A stretch of 64,000 nucleotides of DNA, taken from NCBI GenBank assembly GCA_021234155.1, contig JAJEKV010000027.1, positions 5,890,623 to 5,954,622 on the forward strand. The letters run 5' to 3'. The notes under the pieces were generated by a model. That model did not search any database, was not told the DNA's origin, and worked only from the letters and a program-made list of their open reading frames with translations. The translations under genes and the position numbers were made by a program. Shown piece by piece: positions 10,227-22,532 of this stretch. The DNA comes from Isoetes taiwanensis. Its lineage: Eukaryota; Streptophyta; Lycopodiopsida; Isoetales; Isoetaceae. Every line of letters begins with the position of its first letter. Within the stretch, counting starts at the first letter, position 1.

Positions 10227-13200
10227 TGCCTAGAAGTTTATTGAAGGTAAGGGAAGGTAAGGGAGGCTTGTTCAAGATTTGAAGTTAAAGTTTTCCTAAG
10301 ACTTATTATGAGCTGAAGTTAAGCCTTTCTTTCTATGCTATGTTTTTGTGTATCATTGTTGGATATGGCCAATATTTTCTCGGACTTTTTGTTCTTTGCA
10401 ACATTCATATTGAGGCATTTCCTTGTGAATATCCCAAATGTGTAGCCATTGCACCTACGAATAATTGTTTAATTGGTTTGTCCTCTGTAACCTTACAAAA
10501 TAAAGTGAAACTAGGTGTTTAAACCAAGAAGAAACATTTATTTAAAAGAATACACATCATTGAACAACATCACGGATGTAATAATAGGGACATGAATGCC
10601 AACTTGCAGATGGTTTTATACATACCTGGATCTCGATAAAGCAAAAAGCCAATACCCCACATATATAATAAGGGCATCAACCAGATCTCAGCTGAGAGAA
10701 TCTCGACTAGCAATAAAAAGCTTGCATTGTTGGATCTAACTATCTATCTTATAATAACAAAAAACATTAGCACATTTATGAGAACCTTGAACTATCAGGA
10801 AAATTAACTATTGTTAGTATACAACAATGCTACGTTAACACCATCAACTGATGCATCCATCAGGTTTGCACTGAGCCACATAATTATAAATTTTGTACCA
10901 AGCCTATGTGCGTATAGGCACTAATGGTGAAAATTTTTGTATAGTCAATTCCCCATGCGCGCATAGACCTTGAATATGTGAAATTGTTTAATAGTTAATG
11001 GCTATCTTGACCAGGGTAAATTTTGTGGCTATGCACCTATAGGTCTTGTACAGGGTAAATTTTCTAGAACTAAATGGTTATATGCGCATAGGCCTGAATA
11101 GTAAAGTTTTATAGCCTTAAACATTATGAATATCAGCTTAACATCTTTAGCATTGTTTTTTATTGTTTTGAATTTACTAAAAAATTCAATGTTCTCTGTA
11201 TTAAGCTATTTTCATATTATGTTGAAGTATTTCAATATTTAGCAGGCTTGCGTAACCCCCCGTATAACTATTACTGCAATTCTGGCTTGTCCATGTGTCT
11301 GCCACATCATCAAAAAATTGGCGTGGCATAATTATCATCGTTAGATTCCTTATTGTGGCTAGGAAAATTAGAAATAATATGGAAATTTTCCTTCAGACTT
11401 CTATTGTGAAGTCTGGCTGGTCGACGAGCCCATTTTTGGGTAAGCAGAATCGTTAGAAACTGTGGGAGCCGTTACAGAACCGACTGAGTCCCGTGATTTA
11501 TTTCGACCTCTGTTTTTCGATGGCTTCATGCCAAAAGATATTTTTTGCCTTTTCCCTCTTGAATGCAATTGCATGCGACAATGGAGCAGCAGAGCAAGGG
11601 AAATAAACACTTGATTGCATTTTCTTAGACGGTTGGGCATCGGATATACTTCTTGTGAGTACCATTATTGATATGTATGCAAAATATTTATATCTTAGGT
11701 TTGTTTCTTTTCAGAATGACACAATAAATTTCGTGTGATGTGATAGAATGGTGGCGAAACCTTCGTAATGATCTCTCCCAGCTCTCTGCAAGCTCATCCT
11801 TATCAAAGTAAGTTCAAAGATATCAAACAGGATTTGGATGGCAAACGGCCCAAGAGAGGTTTTAGTAGATGTCTCCCAAGACGTTTTCTCACCATGTTTC
11901 CTTCACAAGGGAAAAAGTTCATCTGCATGTTCTCGGGGTTGTTTGTTCGGAAAAGCGACTCTTTGCTTTTCTTCTTTGCGCATGAGTGTATTATCACAAC
12001 CAACATTTGATTTCATGAAGATACATTTTGCCTTTCTTCTCTTAAGATAGTAAGCCCCTGATTGGAAGTTGAATGACATATTTAGATTCCTTGTAAGATT
12101 TAGCCATTACATTTGCTTACTACACTCTCTCGGCAAGGTCTGTCGCCCTAACATGGCTTAATGGGTTAGTGCCTCGAACCTTTGTGTTTACATATTGTTG
12201 GGGATCCAAGGCAAAATAGGATTGTGTTAAGGTCATTCAATTGAGTCCGCAGAGTTCGAGAGACTTCCGATCTATGCAGAATGTCATGAGAAATTTGAAG
12301 GAAATCTAACCTACTGCAGGTCATGTTTTGATGTTAGAGTTAAAACAATGGCCATAATTGGGGACGAAGGTCTAGACTTGAAAGTGCGCTTGAAAGTGAG
12401 CAATTCAAACTGGAGAAGGTGATCCAAAAATTGAGTCTGCTGGACTACGCTTTGGAAATTTATTGATCCATGCTTTTGAATTACATTTTATTAGATGTTA
12501 CAATTGAGACGGGAGATGGAGACAAGACTCCTGCACATAGAGCTATTTTGGTAAGAGTTTGTTCAGCTTCGTGGATATGACTGTTCCTTACAAACCTTGT
12601 GATATTTCCTAAGAATATGGAAAATGTTTACTTGCTGCTATTAGCGAGAATCTTTCTTCTTCCTGTGAACATTAGCTAAAGCACAACACATCAACACAAC
12701 AATAGAGATATATTACTTGTAAAGTCTACAATTTGTTGGGATCATATAACACGATAAAGGACGTGCTAATCAGTTTCTTACCGGTGCCCGCCAGATCATT
12801 AGTTTTCAGGGCAATGTTTGAGCATAGATTGCAAGAAAAGACATGTGCAGCGATTCATGTCGCTGACATCTGCACTCTAGTAATGCATGCATTGCTTCTT
12901 TACATTTATACTGGTCAATATCATATAAATAGAATGTCATGTTTTTGCATTGCAGATTGTACATTACAAGTGTGCATAAGTGTCTTTCATCACATGATAA
13001 GCTTTCAAATACCACTGCGTCTTCTCTTTTTGTACTCCATTATTCATCTCTTTCCGACATTGCCTAGGCATATCTAATACTATATTTTATTCGTTGAATC
13101 ATTACGTCAAAAGACAAGGTTCTTTTCTTTTATATCATCTTTCAGAGATCATTATACCCTTCAATGTCTTTCTAAAAATGTCTTTCTAAAAGTAAATGTA

Positions 13201-13320
13201 GAGACTATGGAAAAGAGAAAGAGCATTTTAAAAGAGCCATTCGTTTATGCTCCTGTGAAGCAGTAGTTCTTGAAATGTTTGAAAGATCCACAAACATGAA
13301 AATTGTGTTACAATTTATAG
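10227..13320. repeat. Duplicated block B, copy 1 (B1)
   Basis: This copy is homologous to 20382-23466 and 46039-49139. It starts at TGCCTAGAAG, which directly follows the AT dinucleotide that is the empty site of the F insertion. It holds a 60-residue open frame (10340-10522), an AT-rich stretch, an exon-like segment near 11400-11610 that is interrupted in this copy, and BTB exons at 12389-12920. The rest looks like intron or spacer. Confidence 0.8.
12389..12920 (+). pseudogene. BTB/POZ-domain gene fragment, copy 1
   Basis: There are two exons. Exon a (about 12389-12550) encodes DVTIETGDGDKTPAHRAIL and stops at a GTAAG donor. Exon b (about 12793-12920) encodes RSLVFRAMFEHRLQEK followed by an ALLLYIYTGQ helix. 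Joined, they read as the first half of a BTB/POZ domain, a dimerisation fold that commonly recruits substrates to CUL3 ubiquitin ligases in plants. In this copy the sequence before DVTI is disturbed, the acceptor region reads CCGGTGCCCGCCAG in place of CCCAGGCCAGCAG, and a TGA lies upstream in frame. No complete protein can be built. Confidence 0.65.
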
Positions 13321-13765
13321 CACTTCAAGTGGCATAACTAGTTTGCAGACTGTGAAGAGTGAAAAGTGGCCCCAAGACGATGTCTTACTGACCTATCCTG
13401 AAAATGGATGGTTTAACAATTATTGAGCCTATTACTTTGGGGCATTAGGCCATATCATAAAGGATGATTTATTCTTGGAATGAAGAGTGGTATAACAGTG
13501 GGACAATGTTGCCAAAGTGGTATCAGATAAAGCTTGGCTCTTCCAATTTGTTCTTTGCAAGTTATGAGAATCTAGAACTCATAATAAAAAAAGTTAAGTT
13601 GAAAATCATATTGCAGATTGAGGACTCTCGCCATGCATCCAAACCGCCGATAAGAAGAGAAGAGAAGAACTCGCAACTTTGTACTTGGAAAGGAATGCCC
13701 ATTAGCTTCGTGAAAAGAATGCTCGTGGCTTTTCTTGAGCCCCAAAGAGTCATTATCTAAGCTTG
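13321..13765 (+). other. Unique segment with a PBS-like motif
   Basis: This is the only stretch between B1 and the next D block with no copy elsewhere in the window. An open frame of 98 codons (13464-13760) has no recognised domain. TGGTATCAGAT at 13518-13528 resembles the initiator-tRNA primer-binding site of plant LTR retrotransposons, but no LTR end in CA lies directly before it. It could be an LTR-element remnant or downstream BTB-gene sequence. Confidence 0.3.
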
Positions 13766-13924
13766 TCTAGTATCATCATTCTTGCAAAGGTTTTTCCCTT
13801 GAAAACCTTTTTCGAGGGGGGTTTTTAATCCTAGTAGTAATGATTCTACTAGCCCATTATATGGGTCCCATGACCTATTGGTCTCCGTGGACGTTAAAAA
13901 AACTATTCTATTCTATTCTTTAGG
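13766..13924 (+). mobile_element. Retroelement-like end with CTATT-repeat tail
   Basis: The segment contains an AAGGTTTTTCCCTTGAAAACC-like stretch resembling plant LTR U5 sequence. It ends CGTTAAAAAAA followed by CTATT repeats (13892-13920), directly before D-block sequence. The same terminal pattern (CGTTAAAAA, then CTATT repeats) appears on the minus strand at the right edge of the window. A short-repeat tail suggests the 3' end of a SINE or other retroelement, but an LTR fragment is equally possible. Confidence 0.4.
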
Positions 13925-15759
13925 AAAGGAATGCCTCGAGTCAGAATGCATTCCGCCGTAACCTTTTCGGCAAAAGGTGGTTTTGGCCCCGAGGCGCCCT
14001 CGAAAGTTGGAGGAATCCACCGCAAAGGTGTATTCTTTCGACTGAATAAAATTGCAATATTTTCGTTTTCTCAACTCTCAAAACCAGCACTAAACCACGT
14101 ATCACACACAGAAGCAATAAGAAATTACATCACAAACAGGTACCAGACCGCACCATCCTTCCAGGTGCTCTTAAACTGCTCAGGCTTCTACACCTGACAG
14201 GACCGGCATGTTAGACGACATGTCCACTCAACAGATCTTGCCATGTGCGCATCCAATCCTTTCTGTTTCCATATCATGCAGACATCGACCACAAAACCGA
14301 AGGCCTCATATTAAAAAAGCCATTTTGACCACTAACTGCCAATAACTCCTCAAACTTGCAGAAACATGCGGATTTCTATACAATACGCCAAGGCCAAACC
14401 ATGCCAGAGAACCCCTCCACAAATACAAAACGAAAATATTGCAAGTTAATGGGAATCCGGTATTGAAATACGCAGCTAAAGAAACAATTGAATTTTGATT
14501 GGGACGCCATATGTTAGGATGCATGTGGCTTCAAAGTCCATGCAAAAGTAGAATGTTTCTAACTCTCACGCAATCAATATGAAATTTTAGCTATAGCCAG
14601 AAGTTGAAAGTTACAACAAATAACAAGGTTTCCTCGAGTGCCAAAACCAAAACGGTACCAGTTGATTAAACCAGCCAATTAGACTGCTTTTAAAGTGCAT
14701 GCTAAAGCATAACATGTTCAACAAAAAATAACATGTTCAATGGTAAATAATTTGAAATAGAAAGAAAATCATTACATGTAAGAATTAGGAATACTAGTGA
14801 CGGTGCCTGGCATTTGTCAAGAAATATGGATCTCTTGTCTTCCTATATATATGATTAGTAGGAAAAAAAAAAGTGATTTTCCGGCAAAAAAAATCCAAAA
14901 AAAAAAAATGTTTCAGGGCAAAAAAACCTAAAAAAAATTACATTTGGCATCGGGAAAGGGTTCCGGCAGGGACGTCCGAGGATTAGTTGGGAGCTCTTTT
15001 AAGTCTAGGATCAAAGGAAGGAAGCCCATTCATATGACTCTCTTGCAACAAACCTACAGAGGTAGAGCTAAAGCTTGGCAAAGAGGATTCGGGCGAGAAG
15101 TTTCTTTGAAGGTATGTATTCTAATGTTTGATTTTGATGTCATGATAAGGCTTGCAAAATATGATGCATGCCTTGAACTGTAAACTAAAACCAAATATAC
15201 CTCACTTAGAGTTGTATATTGCAGAATCATGATGATGCCTCTAGAAGGCTGCAGAAAATGCCATTTTGAGTTTTTTTTTTATGTTTCTCGATGATATATT
15301 TCAATAAAAATATGGAACTTTCTGTTGTTTCTGCTAAATTTTGTCCGAATTTGTGTGCTCTTAGTTAAGATAAAGCAGAATGAAATGGGTCCAAATGCAC
15401 CTTCCCCTACTTTATTTTCGAGATGAAACTTGCTTATAGTCAGCTTTGCAGTAGCATAAAAGAAAAGATTAGTCGCAGACTAGACTAGGCGCTTGTCAAA
15501 CCGCGGGTGAAATCAAAGCATTTGCATGTTTTCACAAATTAAGAGAAACAAATAAAGTATAGAAGTGGGATGAGATAGCATGAGATAAGAATGTTACTTG
15601 AGGACAACATGGGATGCATGTCAAGAACCTTAATGACAAATCTAGTCACATTGAATGATAAGATGTATATAAAAAAATGGTAGCAATAGTTTAGAGAGCG
15701 ACATGAATTGCAAAATTGGGAGTTGGTAATAGAACTTAGGTATTGATTTATATTAATAA
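13925..15759. repeat. D-C-H-E mosaic
   Basis: D sequence (from about 13925) runs into C (14310-14600), then H (14600-14985), which elsewhere leads into block G. At about 14990 it jumps to E (TTTTAAGTCTAGG), sharing a short TCTTTTAAG-type microhomology at the junction. E then runs to 15759, where F is inserted. No gene is recognised; the E exon-like frame is 14944-15183. Confidence 0.7.
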
Positions 15760-15788
15760 CTAGAAACGTGTGCCCGGCGATGCCGGCA
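15760..15788 (-). mobile_element. Helitron-type 3' terminus
   Basis: Read on the minus strand, the end is TGCCGGCATCGCCGGGCA, which forms a 7-bp stem with one bulged base and a three-base loop, then seven bases, then CTAG. The next host base is T. A hairpin about 11 bases from a terminal CTRR and insertion between A and T are the classical Helitron 3' signature. Sites without F read TTAATAATGCC at 10226, 20381, 46038 and 61858, so the insertion lies exactly between A and T. The matching 5' TC end was not found. Confidence 0.6.
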
Positions 15789-15810
15789 TTAATTATGGAC
15801 GTGTGTGGGG

Positions 15811-15935
15811 TTAGAATAGAATGAGTTATTGGTAGAATATAATAGGTAGAATAGAATGGAATGGGATGGATTGGTATGGAATCAAATGGAATGGATAGGT
15901 GGGATGGAATGGAGTGATAGGTGGGATGGAATAGG
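15811..15935. repeat. Degenerate GGAATG/TAGAAT purine-rich tract
   Basis: About 125 bases are made of imperfect units such as TAGAATGGAATGGGATGG and GGTGGGATGGAATGG. It is repeated in F2 at about 41398-41523. It is low-complexity and has no coding meaning. Confidence 0.8.
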
Positions 15936-18918
15936 CCGATATCGTGCAGTGTGTAGATGAAATAAAATATATATGTTTAGGGTGTTAGTGGATTACGTAA
16001 TGAAGTAGTTGCTTATCTATTTGAGAGTTTGGCTTTGTGGAAATGCGTATATGTAAGCGATACGTGCAATTAAAAGGCGGAAAACATATGACGTAGAGTG
16101 TTTCTAGCAATACATGCCAAGATGAGAAGCGTACATTATTAGACAAACTTAACTGTTTGCCGACTATAGCTCCACATGCTGGGGCTATAAACAAATAGAA
16201 ATGTGATGCCAGGCATAAATCATCGATGCCAGGACTGCTTCACCATCGCCGTATCACCATATTTCTGATTAATGGTCATTTCACGATAAATTAGCTGATT
16301 ACCAGATCTAAGGTCCTATAATTCAAGTGAATTTATTTAATTGAATCTGCCTGCTCAAGTGGAAACATGAATTTGCAAGGCCACATCAAAGAAACAGTAA
16401 TGTCTTAAGAAAATCCAACTTAAAGCAAATCATGATGATTTGCTTATGGGGCCAATCTCAGCACCCATAATATGAAAATTTGAAGGACATGAAATACTTA
16501 TTAACATAATCCAACACTTGAACGATGCTCATATTGAGCCTTCATGCCAAACAATCATAATGATATTAATGTTGAATATTAGCGTTTGTACTACTAATGT
16601 TCCCACCATGCATGCAATTTACCCACGTTGTATTGTCTAACCCATGAAAACTTCACTTTATGAGCCAATTATGTATTGAGGGTATTCATTTTGACTATCT
16701 TACATTGGACATTGAATATACGACGGAATCCATATTCAAATATACAATATATTGCCTATATTTTAGATTTTTTTTCTTTCTTGTGATATGATGCTCTTGT
16801 GTAATTCTTGGGTCTAGAGCTACATTTTGGAATTGCAATTTGTCAGCAAATCTCTATTACAACCAAGTACGTTATCCAAAATAGGCATAAAAGATGGAAC
16901 CAATATCGACAAACTAAATTCTAGAATACAACAAAAACATTCAGGGTTAGAGCTGCATTTAGCGATGCTCCACATCCTCAAAAGCATTGGTTACTACAAT
17001 TTCAATATGCCTGTATTTTTGCGGCACATTTCTTCAAGTTAATTTGTCCTTAGACATGCAATATGCATTGGCTATAAGGAATGTAGAGGATCAAACATTG
17101 AAAGAGAACAATACTTCAAGTGTACCTATACGTCAAACCCCCAACGTTGCCACTATAACATTGCAAAGCATAAATATTAGAGCTATATGCTCAAAAGGTT
17201 ATATGTGAAAGAAAGATCCATGGCAAATCCAAAATTTGTGTGTAGAACTCAAATTCTTATGACAACCCTGTGCATAAGCATCTTATAAAATAGAAGAGGG
17301 AATCAACCCTACGCTCACCATTTGCAATGGAAGGAGCTGAGTTGGGCAGGCACCTAAAGTAAATGAATTTATCCCAGTGCAACAGCAGAGGGAAAAGGTC
17401 CTTCAACCCAATAAAGCATCTTCAAGTGAGTTAAAGTGAATCAATTTACAACAATTCTAATTCTAAGTCATAAATCTTCTTTAAGAACTTATAAGATGTT
17501 GAACCTCATAAGCAGATCGTCATGCATCCTCTAATTTCTTCCTCTTTAAAATGTTGCATCAGCAGAGGGCTAGCTGGCAATATACATCATTGTACTTGCT
17601 CCAAACAAAACAAAGGGCATTATAGACAAACTGCAGATGCTTTTGCTTGCACCTTTATGGACTTACCATGCCTTTTGCAGTTTGAATTGCATATGTAACT
17701 TCTTCACGGGTGTAATATGTTTTTGATGGGTGCAATACGTCTTGAAAGCCTGTGGTGACATGCAAGCCACAAAAAAAAATACATGGTACTTGCGAAATGC
17801 AGCTCTGTTAAGGAGGCACGGCAAGTTTTGGATGAGCTTCTAGTTTATGATGTGAGCAAATAGAAGCTTAAATATGTTGTGATAATCAAATTTATCATAA
17901 TATATACAGAGTGATAAAATTTCTGTCATAATATGATCAATTATCAGGGGTAGTAAGCTGCTGCAGAAGCTCTCCAATCCAAATGCAGATTAGACAGTAC
18001 TATTCATATAAGCCCTAACCAGTAGAAAAATTTATGGTATGCCCTCCAAACCACGCTACCCTCATTGCTTTCTGGCCATTTGACAAACGTGAAGAACTCA
18101 GTATTTAATATCCCACTACAGAATAAGAACATGATCAATCCTGCATCTCAACTCATTACCCACTTGACAAAATACTTGGCTCTACCTTGTTAAGATATGC
18201 TAAGCCATTAATCTGTAGTGTAGATAAATGAGACACCCTTAGATCCCTTGATCTGTAGTATAGGTAAGTGTAAATCCCTTAAATCTTAAAGCCAGATATG
18301 CTAAGCCCTTAAATTTTAGTTGTAGCATATATAAATGAAATGAAAAGACCCAATGCAAAACCTTTAATTCTCTCTGTAGTATAGGAAACAATGCAGAACC
18401 CATAAGAGCATGCAGCTATTACCTTTTTCAAAATTCGTTTTCAGCAATTTATTCTTTGTCCTCGATCCACGAAAGACTCTGCCCCTTAGCTCCGCTGTTA
18501 AAGATATTTTAAGACATGCATGTGAAATCTAATGGTCCCTGAAATTTAAAGGCTCCAGTATTAAAAAACCATTCATACTTGTCAAAGCGCTATTCCATTC
18601 GTTTCTTATCTACAACATCATGTTCTATTAAAAACTACATCATTACCTGTTGTATAAATGCAGAGTCCTTGCATTTCAAGATGGGCCTTCAGACTATCAT
18701 TGGCCTCCTACCTAACTGTATTCATAAGGCTTTAGCAAATTTAAGGATTAAATAAATGGGTTACAAATGAAAAAAAATTACAATGAAGAACCTGTTTTTA
18801 CAGTGGCCATAACATTAAGAGCCACGGGAAAGAAAGATTTACAGGGAAAGAGCTATGGATCGAAGCAGAGAATACAAAAAAAAGCTGTTTTTACATATTT
18901 CGTTTACCTTTTACAATG

Positions 18919-20381
18919 GCTCGGAGGCAGAATGCATTCTGTCAAAACCTTTTTGGCAGTGGAGCAGGGTTTTGGCCCCGGAGCAGGCCCGAAAGCTGGA
19001 GGAATCCACCGCAAAGGTCTATTCTTCCAATTCAGCTCTCATAAACTTGCAATATTTTTGTTTCCTCAACTCTCAAAACCAGCACTAAACCACGTATCAC
19101 ACACAGAAGCAATAAGAAATTACATCACAAACAGGTACAAGACCGCACCATCCTTCCAGGCGCTCATAAACTGCTCAGGCTTCCACACCCGACAGGACCG
19201 GCATGTTAGACGACATGTCCACTCAACAGATCTCGCCATGTGCGCATCCAATCCTTTCTGTTTCCATACCATGCAGATATCGACCACAAAACCGGAGGCC
19301 TCAAGTCAAAAAAGCCATTTTGACCACTAACTGCCAATAACTCCTCAAGCTTGCGGAAACATACGGATTTCTATACAATACACCACAGAAATCAAGGCCA
19401 AACCATGCCAGAAAACCCCTCCACAAATACAAAACGAAAATATTGCAAGTATATGGAAATGCACTATTGAAATACGCACTTAAAGAAACAATTGAATTTT
19501 GATTGGGACGCCATATGTTAGGATGCATATGGCTTCAAAGTGCATGCAAAAGTAGAATGTTTCTAACTCTCGCACGATCAATATGAACTTTTAGCTATAG
19601 CCGGAGGTTGAAAGTTACAACAAGTTAGAAACTGATAAGCTTTGGTATGCTCTTTTCCATTTTTTTCTATCTCAGATTCATTCTTTTTAAGTCTAGGATC
19701 AAAGGAAGGAAGACCATTCATATGACTCTCTTGCAACAAACCTCTGAGAGATTTCTTAGGTAGAGCTAAAGCTTGGCAAAGAGGATTGTAAGCTGTAGAA
19801 GTTTCTTTGAAGGTATGTATTCTAATGTTTGATTTTGATGTCATGATAAGGCTTGCAAAATATGATGCATGCCTTGAACTGTAAACTAAAACCAAATATA
19901 CCTCACTTAGAGTTGTATATTGCAGAATCATGATGATGCTTCTAGAAGGCTGCAGAAAATGCCATTTTGAGTTTTTTTATGCTTCTCGATGATATATTTC
20001 AATAAAAATATGGAACTTTCTGTTGTTTCTGCTAAATTTTGTCCGAATTTGTGTGCTCTTAGTTAAGATAAAGCAGAATGAAATGGGTCCAAATGCACCT
20101 TCCCCTACTTTATTTTCGAGATGAAACTTGCTTATAGTCAGCTTTGCAGTATAGCAGTTTTCACAAATTAAGAGAAACAAATAAAGTATAGAAGTGGACA
20201 GATAGCATGAGATAAGTTACTTGAGGACAACATGGGATGCATGTCAAGAACCTTAATGACAAATCTAGTCACATTGAATGATAAGACGTATATAAAAAAT
20301 GGTAGCAATAGTTTAGAGAGCGACATGAATTGCAAAATTGGGAGTTGGTAATAGAACTTAGGTATTGATTTATATTAATAA
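18919..20381. repeat. Duplicated D-C-E
   Basis: D begins internally at GCTCGGAGG. C is present (about 19305-19560) and E follows. The E exon-like frame is disrupted here (around 19740-19800), unlike at 45241-45471. The segment ends at the empty F target site, TTAATA-AT, at 20381. Confidence 0.75.
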
Positions 20382-21390
20382 TGCCTAGAAGTTTATTGAA
20401 GGTAAGGGAGGCTTGTTCAAGATTTGAAGTTAAAGTTTTGCTAAGAATTATTATGAGCTGAAGTTAAGCCTTTCTTTCTATGCTATGTTTTTGTGTATCA
20501 TTGTTGGATATGGCCAATATTTGCTCGGACTTTTTGTTCTTTGCGACATTCATATTGAGGCATTTCCTTGTGAATATCCCAAATGTGTAGCCATTGCACC
20601 TACGAATAATTGTTTAATTGGTTTGTCCTCTGTAACCTTACAAAATAAAATGAAACTAGGTGTTTAAACCAAGAAGAAACATTTATTTAAAAGAATACAC
20701 ATCATTGAACAACATCACGGATGTAATAATAGGGACATGAATGCCAACTTGCCGATGGTTTTATACATACCTGGATCTTGATAAAGCAAAAAGCCAATAC
20801 CCCACATATATAATAAGGGCATCAACCAGATCTCAGCTGAGAGAATCGCTTGCATTGTTGGATCTATCTATCTATCTTATAATAACAAAAAACATTAAGC
20901 ACGTTTATGAGAACCTTGAACTATCAGGAAAATTAAGTATTGTTAGTATACACCAATGCTACGTTAATACCATCAACTGATGCATCCATCAGGTTTGCAC
21001 TGGGCCGCATAATTATAAATTTTGTACCAAGCCTATGTGCGTATGGGCACTAACGGTGAAAATTTTTGTATAGTCAATTCCCTATGCGCGCATAGACCTT
21101 GAATATGTGAAATTGTTTAATAGTTAATGGCTATCTTGACCAGGGTAAATTTTGTGGCTATGCACCTATAGGTCTTGTACAGGGTAAATTTTCTAGAACT
21201 AAATGGTTATATGATAGGCCACGAATAGTAAAGTTTTATAGCCTTAATACATTATGAATGTCAGCTTAACATCTTTAGCATTGTTTTTTATTGTTTTGAA
21301 TTTACTAAAAAATTCAATGTTCTTTGTTTTAAGCTATTTTTATATTATGTTGAAGTATTTCAATATTTAGCGTGCTTCATGTAACCCCTC

Positions 21391-21744
21391 GTGATAACTA
21401 TTACCGCACTCGCTTGTCCATGTGTGTCCGCCACATCATCAAAAAATTGGCGTGGCATAATTATCATCGTTAGATTCCTTATTGTGGCTAGGAAAATTAG
21501 AAATAATATGGAAATTTTCCTTCAGACTTCTATTGTGAAGTCTGGCTGGTCAATGAGCCCATTTTTGGGTATAGCAGAATCGTTAGAAACTGTGGGAGCC
21601 ATTACAGAACCGACTGAGTCCCGTGATCTATTTCGACCTCTGTTTTTCGATGGCTTCATGCCAAAACATATTTTTTGCCTTTTCCCTCTTGAATGCAATT
21701 GCATGCAACAATGGAGCAGCAGAGCAAGGGAAATAAACACTTGA
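21391..21744 (+). pseudogene. Conserved exon-like frame of unknown function (B2)
   Basis: The open frame contains ESLETVGAITEPTESRDLF followed by RPLFFDGFMPK. It stays open in B2 and B3 (47095-47415) but has a small deletion in B1 (GGGTAAGC against GGGTATAGC). It lies about 0.8 kb upstream of the BTB exons on the same strand and could be an upstream exon of that gene. No domain is recognised. Confidence 0.3.
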
Positions 21745-22532
21745 TTGCATTTTCTTAGACGGTGGGGCATCGGATATACTTCTTGTGAGTACCATTATTG
21801 ATATGTATGCAAAATATTTATATCTTAGGTTTGTTTCTTTTCAGCAATGACACAATAAATTTCCAGGTAATGTGGTAGAATGGTGGCTAAACCTTCGTAA
21901 TGATCTCTCCCAGCTCTCTGCAAGCTCATCCTTATCAAAGTAAGTTCAAAGATATCAAACAGGATTTGGATGGCAAACGGCCCAAGAGAGGTTTTAGTAG
22001 ATGTCTCCCAAGACACTTTGAGGTAATTTTTGTTTTCTCACCATGTTTCCTTCACAAGGAAAAAGTTCATCTACATGTTCTCAGTTGCTTGTCCAGAAGA
22101 AACAGCTCTTTGCTTTTCTTCTTTGCGCATGAGTGTATTATCACAACCTGTTGCAGATTTCATGGAGAGACATTTTGCCTTTCTTCTCTTAAGATAGTAA
22201 GCCCCTGATTGGAAGTTGAATGACATATTTAGATTCCTTGTAAGATTTAGCCATTACATTTGCTTACTACACTCTCTCGGCAAGGTCTGTCGCCCTAACA
22301 TGGCTTAATGGGTTAGTGCCTCGAACCTTTGTGTTTACATATTGTTGGGGATCCAAGGCAAAATAGGATTGTGTTAAGGTCATTCAATTGAGTCCGCAGA
22401 GTTCGAGAGACTTCCGATCTATGCAGAATGTCATGAGAAATTTGAAGGAAATCTAACCTACTGCAGGTCATGTTTTGATGTTAGAGTTAAAACAATGGCC
22501 ATAATTGGGGACGAAGGTCTAGACTTGAAAGT

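Larger units (their letters stand above)
15760..18918. repeat. Duplicated block F, copy 1 (F1)
   Basis: F1 is homologous to F2 at 41348-44513, at a spacing of about 25.59 kb. The left end is the Helitron-type terminus. A GGAATG-like tract follows, then about 2.9 kb of AT-rich sequence with only short frames (for example 16827-17042 and 17030-17210) and no recognised domain. The right end joins D at GCTCGGAGG. No Rep/helicase was seen, so if it is a Helitron it is a non-autonomous or truncated one. Confidence 0.75.

Noticed and set aside
12150-12215. TGGCTTAATGGGTTAG followed by GGGGATCC, resembling box A and box B of a tRNA-derived SINE
   Set aside because: Box B is poor, no poly(A) or tail is present, and the sequence occurs only as part of block B.
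13464-13760. Possible gag start of an LTR retrotransposon after the PBS-like motif
   Set aside because: No gag zinc knuckle, protease or paired LTR is visible, so it is kept only as a low-confidence unique segment.
18300-18500. Repeated TTAATCTGTAGTGTAG-like phrases in F (18200-18400) as a minisatellite
   Set aside because: Units are irregular in length and too diverged to define a repeat period by eye.
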